Source: Quisquiliibacterium sp. (GTDB lineage Bacteria; Pseudomonadota; Gammaproteobacteria; Burkholderiales; Burkholderiaceae_E). From it: a stretch of DNA of 6,046 nucleotides. Of this stretch, positions 1 through 5,333 are shown in pieces (the first letter of the stretch is position 1; the number at the start of each line of letters is the position of its first letter). Location: contig JAURMJ010000066.1 of NCBI GenBank assembly GCA_030830765.1, forward strand, positions 1-6,046, read 5' to 3'. Both the position numbers and the translations under genes were made by a program. The notes below the pieces were generated by a model. That model did no database searches. It was not told where the DNA came from and saw nothing but the letters and a program-made list of their open reading frames with translations.

Positions 1-561
1 CAGAAACAGCGCATCCACCCCGGTCGCCTCGTAGGCCTGCAGTCGGGCGATGGTGTCCTCAACGCCGGTCACCGAAATAGCGCTGGTGCGCCCGATGATC
101 ACCAGCGAAGAGTCCTGGCGTGCGGCCAGAGCGGCCTTCATCTTGCCGACGCCCTCATCGATGGACGTGAGACGAATGCCGGCACCGACACCATGCGCCT
201 GCGGCAGCGCGGTGTCCTCGATGGTCATTGCGGCAATGCCGGCAGCCTCAAGTTCCTCCACGGTGCGCATCACGCTCAGCGCATTGCCGTAGCCGTGATC
301 GGCATCGACCACCAGCGGCAGCGAGGTCGCAGCACGACAGATGCGGCGCGCCTGCTCGGCAAACTCGGTCAGCGTGATCAGCGCGATGTCGGGCGCGCCC
401 ATCACGACGAGCGATGCGATCGAGCCGGCGAACATGCCCAGCTCAAAGCCCAGGTCCTGCGCAATGCGCGCCGAGACCGGATCAAAACACGAGCCCGGAT
501 GCAGGCAGCGCTGCCCGGCCAGAATTTCGCGCACCTGGTTGCGACGTTCGCTTGCCCGCAT
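1..561 (-). CDS. Oxaloacetate decarboxylase-like enzyme, ICL/PEP mutase superfamily (partial, C-terminus missing)
   Basis: The first 187 residues of an isocitrate lyase/PEP mutase superfamily protein are present; the gene runs off the left edge, and about 100 C-terminal residues are missing judging from relatives of roughly 290. From memory it resembles Pseudomonas aeruginosa PA4872, a Mg-dependent oxaloacetate decarboxylase that makes pyruvate and CO2. Visible signs are [15 protein letters not shown] (25-39), GSIASL (46-51), [12 protein letters not shown] (56-67), the metal-binding VDADHGYGN (85-93, Asp86 and Asp88), TIEDT (113-117, Glu115) and the active-site Arg in IGRTS (156-160). The catalytic Cys loop (K-K/R-C-G-H) of isocitrate and methylisocitrate lyases and PEP mutase is absent, which argues for decarboxylase-type rather than lyase chemistry. 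The ATG at 559-561 has an AGGAG ribosome site six bases upstream. The gene follows the FMN oxidase gene by 14 bases, so co-transcription is likely. The family is well supported; the exact 2-oxo acid substrate is inferred. Confidence 0.88.
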   Translation of the reverse strand, partial: MRASERRNQVREILAGQRCLHPGSCFDPVSARIAQDLGFELGMFAGSIASLVVMGAPDIALITLTEFAEQARRICRAATSLPLVVDADHGYGNALSVMRTVEELEAAGIAAMTIEDTALPQAHGVGAGIRLTSIDEGVGKMKAALAARQDSSLVIIGRTSAISVTGVEDTIARLQAYEATGVDALFL

Positions 562-567
562 TGGAAA

Positions 568-572
568 CTCCT
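568..572 (-). promoter_or_regulatory. Ribosome binding site of the decarboxylase-like gene
   Basis: On the minus strand AGGAG lies six bases before the ATG at 559-561, within the 14-base gap after the upstream stop codon. It fixes this start and shows that the second gene of the pair can be translated on its own from a shared message. Confidence 0.7.
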
Positions 573-575
573 GAA

Positions 576-1658
576 TCAGTAGAAGGATTTTTCTGAGAGG
601 TCGAGCAGCGGGAACGCGCTGAGCGCTGCCGGCTGCTCGACAGGCGCGGCCTGCCGCACATACGTGGCATCCAGCTCGGACCAGCTGTTCACCCCCAGCA
701 GCGCCAGGCAATCCCGCACCTCGCGCTCGAGCAGTTCCAGCACACGCACCACACCCTGCTGCCCACCGGCCGCCAGCCCGATGCACTGCAGTCGCCCAAG
801 ACCAACCAGGTCGGCCCCAAGCGCGCGCGCCTTGACGATGTCCGAGCCCCGGAAGAAGCCCCCATCGATGATCACGCGGGCACGCCCGGCGACCGCCTGA
901 ACGACCTCGGGCAGCACATCCATCACACCCAGGCCATGGTCGAGCTGGCGTCCGCCATGGTTGGACACATAGACGACGTCGATGCCGTGATCGACCGCAA
1001 TCTGCGCATCCTCCCTGGTCCCAATCCCCTTGAGCATCAGCGGAATCTTGTACTTGGCCCGCAATCGCTCGACATCCTTCCAGGTGAAAGTGGCCTGATA
1101 TTCCCGCCCCGGCACCGAGACACGGCGCAGATTGCGCTTGGCAATATCGCGTTCGCGACGCGAATAGACCGATGAATCGACGGTGATCGCGATCGAGCTG
1201 AACCCTGCGGCGATGACGCGGGCAAACACTTCATCGATCCAACCGGCATCGCCGTTCACGTAGAGCTGAAACATCCGGGCAGCATCGGGCGCCGCCTTGG
1301 CGACATCCTCGTAGCTCAGTTCCGAGACTGAGCTGAGCATGTGCGCGCAGCCGAACTCTCCGGCCGCGGCCGCCGCATCGCCGCCAGCCCCTGGCGAAAA
1401 CAGCTCAAGACTGCCGACCGGCGCCAGCACAACCGGCAGGCGCAGGCGACGGCCCAGGAATTCGGTGGACGCATCGACCTTGCTGACATCACGCAGCACA
1501 CGTGGGCGGAAAGCCAGCGTGTCCAGAGACAACCGGTTGCGACGCTGCGTCGTCTCGGTTTCAGTGCTGCCGACCAGGTAATCCCAGTTGTTGTAGTTCA
1601 GGTTCTGATGGGCTTTCTTGACCAGTTCATGCAAGGTCAGAAACTGCGATTCACTCAT
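576..1658 (-). CDS. FMN-dependent alpha-hydroxy acid oxidase/dehydrogenase
   Basis: This is a complete 360-residue flavoprotein of the glycolate oxidase/lactate oxidase/mandelate dehydrogenase family, a cytosolic TIM barrel that oxidises an L-2-hydroxy acid to a 2-oxo acid. The expected active-site residues are all visible: Tyr27 in WDYLVG, Tyr133 in FQLYVNGD, Asp161 and Arg168 in [14 protein letters not shown] (158-171), Lys210 in MLKGIG, and the catalytic His234 and Arg237 in SNHGGRQLD (232-240). The FMN-phosphate region is [10 protein letters not shown] (264-273) followed by GLGRL (286-290). Gly82 in LAPVG sits where glycolate oxidase has Ala and mandelate dehydrogenase has Gly, so the electron acceptor (O2 or a membrane quinone) cannot be called. 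The start at 1656-1658 was chosen because the upstream extension to 1766 is Arg-rich and unlike the family; the ribosome site (GTGAG) is weak. It is probably the first gene of an operon with the decarboxylase-like gene. The family is certain, the substrate unknown. Confidence 0.93.
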   Translation of the reverse strand: MSESQFLTLHELVKKAHQNLNYNNWDYLVGSTETETTQRRNRLSLDTLAFRPRVLRDVSKVDASTEFLGRRLRLPVVLAPVGSLELFSPGAGGDAAAAAGEFGCAHMLSSVSELSYEDVAKAAPDAARMFQLYVNGDAGWIDEVFARVIAAGFSSIAITVDSSVYSRRERDIAKRNLRRVSVPGREYQATFTWKDVERLRAKYKIPLMLKGIGTREDAQIAVDHGIDVVYVSNHGGRQLDHGLGVMDVLPEVVQAVAGRARVIIDGGFFRGSDIVKARALGADLVGLGRLQCIGLAAGGQQGVVRVLELLEREVRDCLALLGVNSWSELDATYVRQAAPVEQPAALSAFPLLDLSEKSFY

Positions 1659-1706
1659 GATCAACTCACTTGCTGCGTTTCGGGTTGGTTTCGGACGGCG
1701 CCGCGA

Positions 1707-1721
1707 GGCACCAATGGTGCC
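1707..1721. promoter_or_regulatory. 15-base palindrome, candidate operator
   Basis: GGCACC-AAT-GGTGCC is a perfect 6-base inverted repeat with a 3-base centre, ending 48 bases upstream of the FMN oxidase ATG. Its size and symmetry fit a dimeric transcription factor site, and its place in the probable 5' leader or promoter of the minus-strand operon fits repression. A related sequence, GCATTGGCAC, lies at 1744-1753. I cannot name the regulator. Confidence 0.4.
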
Positions 1722-1792
1722 ATGGACATTCGCTCGAATCGATGCATTGGCACGCTGCCTGTTCAAACCTCAAAACCGAAGAGCCCCCTGAC

Positions 1793-1821
1793 GCGGCGGT
1801 TTACCCTTGAGCGGCGGTTTA
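1793..1821 (+). promoter_or_regulatory. Two 11-base direct repeats next to a candidate -10 element
   Basis: GCGGCGGTTTA occurs at 1793-1803 and again at 1811-1821, an 18-base period or a little under two helical turns. The second copy runs into TATATT (1820-1825), a good match to a sigma-70 -10 element, while the corresponding -35 position (about 1797-1802, CGGTTT) is poor and falls within the first copy. This layout suggests an activator or repressor binding in tandem at the promoter of the MlrC-like gene. A looser inverted pair, TTGAG (1807-1811) and CTCAA (1831-1835), flanks the -10. The role is inferred. Confidence 0.4.
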
Positions 1822-1880
1822 TATTGACGACTCAACCCAAAACTCACGGCAACTCCCCGTGTCCTTCCTGAGGGCCAACC

Positions 1881-3362
1881 ATGCGCGTGTTCTGCGCCTC
1901 TCTGGCGACCGAGACCAATACTTTCTCACCGATTCCAACCGGACTGGATTCGTTCAGGAACGGCATTTACCATCCGGCCGGCACTCACCCGGACGCGATG
2001 AGCTTTTTCTCAGGCCCACTGCATGCCGCAAAACTTCGTGCCGACGAGCTGGGCCTGGAGGTCTTGCAGGGACTGGTGGCGGCTGCGCAACCGAGCGGGA
2101 CCGTTACACGCACAGCCTACGAGACGCTGCGCGACCAGATCCTGACAGATCTGCGTGAAGCCATGCCGATTGATCTTGTACTGATGGGGCTGCACGGCGC
2201 GATGACCGCCGAGGGCTATGACGACTGCGAGGCGGACCTGCTCGGCCGGATCCGTACGCTGGTTGGCCCTGACGTGGTGATCGGCGCCACCCTGGATCCA
2301 CACTGCCACCTGAGCGACGAGATGATCAGCGCAGCCGATCTGCTGATCTGCTGGAAACACTACCCGCATACCGATGCCCTGGAGCGCGCGCAGGAACTGG
2401 TCGATCTGTGCGTCAAGACCCGAAAGCGGCAGGTCGTACCCAAGCCGGTGATGATCGACGCCAAGGTCATCACGGTCATCCATACGACCCGAGAGCCTGG
2501 CGCTTCAATGCTTGCCTTGCTCGAACAGATTGAATCGCGCCCAGGCATCGTGTCTGCCTCACTCGCACACGGATTTCCATGGGGCGATGTGCCTGCCATG
2601 GGCACCAAGGCGCTGGTCTATTTCGACGCTCAGCAGGCCCATGCCGAAGAGGCGGCCCGCGCCGCGGCAGACGAGATTGTGCGAGCCGTCTGGACACATC
2701 GGAAATCCTTCAACCCGCCTTATCTGAGCATGGATGCGGCTTATGACCAGGCGCTCGCCATCACCGAGGGTCCTGTGGTGATCTCCGATGGCGCCGACAA
2801 CCCCGGCGGGGGAGCCGGCTGTGATGCCACGTTCATGCTGCGACGCCTGGTCGAGCGTCGCCTGGCACCGTCAGCCCTTGGCCCCCTGTATGACCCGGGC
2901 GCCGTCACCATGGCCTTCAATGCTGGCCTTGGAGCAACGCTGACGCTTCGGTTGGGGGGCAAGATCAGCCGCATGTCGGGAGACCCGCTCGATGCGCAGG
3001 TGACAGTCCGCGGTTTGGCGCGCGAGCACATGATGAGCGGCATGGTTGATGGCATGCGCATGCGCTGCGGCGACTCGGCCTGGCTGGAAATTGCCAGCGG
3101 CATCCATGTGCTCCTGACCTCGGAGCGCCTGCAGGCACTCCATCCGGATCTCTTCACCGGGCTGGGCTGTGACCTGGATTCGATGAGAGTCATCGTCGTC
3201 AAATCATCCCAGCATTTTCATGCGGGCTTTGCGCCGATCGCATCACGCGTGCTCTACGCCGATGCGCCGGGGACGCTCACACTCGACCTGCGACAGCTCG
3301 ACTACAAAAAGGCAGATCTGCAACGATGGCCTTTTGTGGAGACCCTGCAGGCTCCGCGGTAA
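1881..3362 (+). CDS. M81 family metallopeptidase, MlrC (microcystinase C)-like
   Basis: This complete 493-residue protein has the usual length of the M81/MlrC family, which contains an N-terminal metallohydrolase domain and a C-terminal MlrC domain. The founding member is the zinc hydrolase that finishes microcystin breakdown in sphingomonads; most relatives have unknown substrates and probably act on small peptides or amides. Family signatures visible are ETNTFSP (11-17), LMGLHGAM (101-108), ATLDPHCHLS (136-145), WKHYPHTD (158-165), HGFPWGDVPAMG (230-241), SDGADNPGGGAG (302-313) and VVKSSQHFHAGF (439-450). Asp139, His141 and His163 are likely metal ligands by comparison with the family. There is no signal peptide, so it should be cytoplasmic. 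The ATG follows GAGGG (1870-1874) by six bases. It is divergent from the FMN oxidase operon and may share regulation with it. The family call is firm; cleavage of microcystin is not implied. Confidence 0.93.
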   Translation: MRVFCASLATETNTFSPIPTGLDSFRNGIYHPAGTHPDAMSFFSGPLHAAKLRADELGLEVLQGLVAAAQPSGTVTRTAYETLRDQILTDLREAMPIDLVLMGLHGAMTAEGYDDCEADLLGRIRTLVGPDVVIGATLDPHCHLSDEMISAADLLICWKHYPHTDALERAQELVDLCVKTRKRQVVPKPVMIDAKVITVIHTTREPGASMLALLEQIESRPGIVSASLAHGFPWGDVPAMGTKALVYFDAQQAHAEEAARAAADEIVRAVWTHRKSFNPPYLSMDAAYDQALAITEGPVVISDGADNPGGGAGCDATFMLRRLVERRLAPSALGPLYDPGAVTMAFNAGLGATLTLRLGGKISRMSGDPLDAQVTVRGLAREHMMSGMVDGMRMRCGDSAWLEIASGIHVLLTSERLQALHPDLFTGLGCDLDSMRVIVVKSSQHFHAGFAPIASRVLYADAPGTLTLDLRQLDYKKADLQRWPFVETLQAPR

Positions 3363-3375
3363 AGGCGATCAACCT

Positions 3376-3410
3376 CGCTGGGAGACTGGCGATCAGGCGA
3401 TAACCCAGCG
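3376..3410. terminator. Inverted repeat between convergent genes, possible bidirectional terminator
   Basis: CGCTGGG (3376-3382) and CCCAGCG (3404-3410) form a perfect 7-base-pair stem around a 21-base loop, in the 51 bases between the stop codons of the MlrC-like gene and the convergent reductase gene. The position fits transcription termination for both genes. The loop is long and no T-run follows on either strand, so it is not a canonical intrinsic terminator. Confidence 0.35.
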
Positions 3411-3413
3411 CGA

Positions 3414-4406
3414 TTAAGCAAACGGCCCGTTCGGGGCGACCAGGATCTTGCCGCCGCGCTCGCCCTGCTGCGCATGGCGCAGGGCATCGGCGATCTGCTC
3501 GATCGAATAGACCTGCGCGACCGGTGCCTGCAGCTCACCACGCAGCAGAACCTGCGCCAGCTGCGCGTAAACCTGCTCGATCTGCGCCGGCGTGCGGGAA
3601 GCCAGAAAACGGCCAAGCATGAAGCCCTCAAGCCGCACACCACGATAGATCAAGGCCGCGCGCGGCATGACCGGATCCTCGCCGGTCATTGATCCGTAGC
3701 TGCAGACCACGCCATTGTCGACAACGCATTCGGCAAGACGGGCCGTGGCCTGACCGGCAACCGCATCCAAGGCCAATCGGATCGGCGCTCCGCTGACGGC
3801 GGCGGCCGCCGCCTGCTGCAGCTCAGGACCATCGACCAGGCAGGCATCGGCGCCCAGCGAATGCAACTCATCGAACAAAGATTCGCGACGCACGACGTTC
3901 AGCGTGCGCAGCCCACGCGCCTTGGCCAGCTTGATGACCCAGCGCCCGACCGCCGAGTTGGCGACGTTCTGCATGACCCAGTCACCGGGCTGCAGGTCGA
4001 CGAGATCAGAGAGCATCAGCAGCGCCGTCGGCGGGTTGATACGCAGCATGGCGGCTTGCGCAATCGGCAGATCCGGGGAAATACGCACGACATCGTTCTC
4101 ACCGACCAGGCGCTGCTGGGCCCAGTTCTCACGCTGCAGGTTGATCACGAGATCGCCCGGCGCAACCCGACTGACGCCTTCACCGACCGCAACGACACGA
4201 CCGACACACTCGGCTCCGGGCGTTGCCGGCAGCGGCGGACGCAGCCGGTAGTGACCATGGCAGAACCACACATCCGCCGGATTGATCGGAAAAGCCAACA
4301 CCTCGAACAGCACCTGACCCGGTCCGGGTGCGGGGAGGTCGGCAACCTCTGCACAGCGCGCAACCTGTTCGGGGATACCGTAGGCGTCGAGCAGGATCTT
4401 CTTCAT
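3414..4406 (-). CDS. MDR-superfamily NAD(P)H-dependent oxidoreductase, MECR/ETR1-like 2-enoyl reductase type
   Basis: This complete 330-residue protein belongs to the medium-chain dehydrogenase/reductase superfamily, often annotated as a zinc-dependent alcohol dehydrogenase. It has the GroES-like N-terminal fold followed by a Rossmann domain. It looks closest to the mitochondrial-type trans-2-enoyl thioester reductases: NPADVWFCHGHY (42-53) carries Tyr53 at the place of the catalytic Tyr of MECR/Etr1p, followed by GAECVGRVVAVGEGV (64-78), NPPTALLML (124-132), QPGDWVMQNVANSAVG (139-154, cofactor loop), LNVVRR (169-174, Arg pair suited to NADPH phosphate) and SYGSM (236-240). The Cys/His/Glu zinc ligands of true alcohol dehydrogenases are not seen. 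The start at 4404-4406 is set by a strong GGAGG site; an upstream extension to 4538 is not family-like. It converges on the MlrC-like gene. The likely reaction is NADPH reduction of a 2-enoyl thioester or related enone; the substrate is unproven. Confidence 0.88.
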   Translation of the reverse strand: MKKILLDAYGIPEQVARCAEVADLPAPGPGQVLFEVLAFPINPADVWFCHGHYRLRPPLPATPGAECVGRVVAVGEGVSRVAPGDLVINLQRENWAQQRLVGENDVVRISPDLPIAQAAMLRINPPTALLMLSDLVDLQPGDWVMQNVANSAVGRWVIKLAKARGLRTLNVVRRESLFDELHSLGADACLVDGPELQQAAAAAVSGAPIRLALDAVAGQATARLAECVVDNGVVCSYGSMTGEDPVMPRAALIYRGVRLEGFMLGRFLASRTPAQIEQVYAQLAQVLLRGELQAPVAQVYSIEQIADALRHAQQGERGGKILVAPNGPFA

Positions 4407-4410
4407 CGTT

Positions 4411-4415
4411 CCTCC
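4411..4415 (-). promoter_or_regulatory. Strong ribosome binding site that sets the reductase start
   Basis: On the minus strand GGAGG lies four bases before the ATG at 4404-4406 (GGAGGAACG then ATG). This favours the 330-residue product over the longer open frame that begins 44 codons upstream. Confidence 0.7.
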
Positions 4416-4504
4416 AATCGGTTCTGCCGCCCGCGAGGGGCTTGTCTGCCGAAAGCATAACGAGCGCAGGCCGCTCACAGTCCGGATCACAGCAGGCCAT
4501 TCCA

Positions 4505-4530
4505 CTGGCCGGCGCCAGGCCGGTTCTGGC
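4505..4530. repeat. Nested short inverted repeats in the reductase/GST intergenic region
   Basis: CTGGC (4505-4509), GCCAG (4514-4518) and CTGGC (4526-4530) allow two alternative hairpins that share the middle arm; CCGGC (4509-4513) can also pair with GCCGG (4519-4523). They lie in the 201-base divergent region 4407-4607. The region is very GC-rich, so such pairing could arise by chance. I saw no convincing -35/-10 pair for either flanking gene in this region. Confidence 0.25.
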
Positions 4531-4598
4531 GGGGACAAAGACCGGACAACAGACCGTGCCGCAGGCTAGGCTCCGAGTCCTCAAGATTGTTCAATGCC

Positions 4599-4602
4599 GG
4601 AG
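4599..4602 (+). promoter_or_regulatory. Ribosome binding site of the GST gene
   Basis: GGAG lies five bases before the ATG at 4608 and decides between this start and an in-frame TTG at 4587 that would add seven residues not typical of the family. Confidence 0.5.
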
Positions 4603-4607
4603 CCGAC

Positions 4608-5294
4608 ATGCTGAAGTTCTATTACAACCTTGCCCCGAACCCGATGAAAGTAGCCCTGCTGCTCGAGGAGCTCGGAACGCCCTATGAACCGATTCCAGTC
4701 GATACCCGAAAAGGCGAGCAGTTCAGCCCCGAATTCATGGCGATCAACCCGAACGCAAAGCTGCCTGCACTGGTCGACGGCGCAAGCACCGTGTTCGACA
4801 GCAATGCGATCCTGCTTTATCTGGCCGAGAAGGCAGGTCGCTTCGTGCCAACGCAGGCCGGCAGCGCAGCGCGTGGCGACATGCTCAGCTGGCTGATGTT
4901 CATTGCCAGCGGCATCGGCCCCTACAGCGGCCAATCAGTGCACTTTCGGCACTACGCTCCCGAGCCCCGGGACTACGCGCTGAACCGCTACGACTACGAA
5001 GCGCATCGCCACTGGAAGATTCTCGAGGACCAGCTGGCCACACATCGCTATCTGCTGGGCGACGAGTACAGCATCGTCGACATGGCTTTCTGGGGCTGGG
5101 CCAGGCTGTTGCCTTATGTGCTTGGCGGCGAGCAGCACTGGGCACAGTATCCGAATGTGAAGCGGCTGCTCGACGAAATCAGCGCTCGCCCGGCGGCTGC
5201 GCGCGTCGAGGCGCTGCGCAAACGCCATGATTTCAAGGCAGAGATGGACAAAACGGCGCTGGGCTTCATGTTTCCGCAGAACGCACGGCTCTGA
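4608..5294 (+). CDS. Glutathione S-transferase family protein, Nu-class (YfcG/YghU)-like
   Basis: This complete 228-residue protein has a thioredoxin-like N-terminal domain (about 1-80) and a helical C-terminal domain (about 88-205). Signatures are FYYNLAPNPMKVALLLEELG (4-23), KGEQFSPEF (35-43), INPNAKLPALVD (46-57) with the cis-Pro at 53, and FDSNAILLYLAEKAG (63-77), where Asp64 and Ser65 should bind the glutathione gamma-glutamyl group. GIGPYSGQ (102-109), YLLGDEYSIVDMAFWGW (148-164) and ARPAAAR (193-199) match YfcG-like proteins. Asn11 matches the glutathione-contacting Asn of YfcG, while YfcG Thr9 is Ala here. Such proteins have glutathione-disulfide reductase or peroxidase activity rather than classic conjugation; that role is inferred. 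The ATG at 4608 was chosen over a TTG at 4587 because GGAG (4599-4602) precedes it by five bases and the family begins here. It is divergent from the reductase gene and 39 bases upstream of the membrane protein gene. Confidence 0.9.
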   Translation: MLKFYYNLAPNPMKVALLLEELGTPYEPIPVDTRKGEQFSPEFMAINPNAKLPALVDGASTVFDSNAILLYLAEKAGRFVPTQAGSAARGDMLSWLMFIASGIGPYSGQSVHFRHYAPEPRDYALNRYDYEAHRHWKILEDQLATHRYLLGDEYSIVDMAFWGWARLLPYVLGGEQHWAQYPNVKRLLDEISARPAAARVEALRKRHDFKAEMDKTALGFMFPQNARL

Positions 5295-5305
5295 GTGATG
5301 CGCGA

Positions 5306-5327
5306 CTGACCCGCAACTGACGCGCAA
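5306..5327 (+). repeat. Tandem 11-base repeat in the GST/membrane protein spacer
   Basis: CTGACCCGCAA (5306-5316) is followed directly by CTGACGCGCAA (5317-5327), two copies with one mismatch. They fill the space where a ribosome binding site for the next gene would be expected. This may be a chance duplication or a binding site; no function is evident. Confidence 0.35.
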
Positions 5328-5333
5328 CACGGC

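Larger units (their letters stand above)
1659..1880. promoter_or_regulatory. Divergent promoter region between the FMN oxidase and MlrC-like genes
   Basis: These 222 bases separate two divergently transcribed genes and must carry both promoters. The region contains a 15-base palindrome near the FMN oxidase start, a smaller inverted repeat ATTCG-CT-CGAAT (1728-1739), and two direct repeats with an AT-rich TTTATATT segment (1818-1825) nearer the MlrC-like gene. No strong paired -35/-10 consensus is visible in either direction, which would fit promoters that need an activator. No regulator gene is in the window. Confidence 0.6.

Noticed and set aside
1659..1766. 36-codon N-terminal extension of the FMN oxidase
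   Set aside because: The extension is Arg-rich, unlike the family, and would cover the palindrome and promoter region. The internal Met at 1656-1658 gives the normal family N-terminus.
2010..2483. 157-residue open frame on the minus strand within the MlrC-like gene
   Set aside because: Antisense shadow of a gene whose own frame shows conserved family motifs throughout.
1881..3362. True microcystin-degrading mlrC gene
   Set aside because: No mlrA, mlrB or mlrD genes are present, and most M81 proteins occur in organisms with no microcystin metabolism. Only family membership is supported.
3861..4460. 199-residue open frame on the plus strand opposite the reductase gene
   Set aside because: It lies antisense to a clear gene and has the low-complexity Arg/Gln/His-rich composition of a shadow frame in GC-rich DNA; no recognisable motif.
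4407..4538. 44-codon N-terminal extension of the MECR-like reductase
   Set aside because: A strong GGAGG site directly precedes the internal ATG, and the family begins with the KKILLDAYG-like strand.
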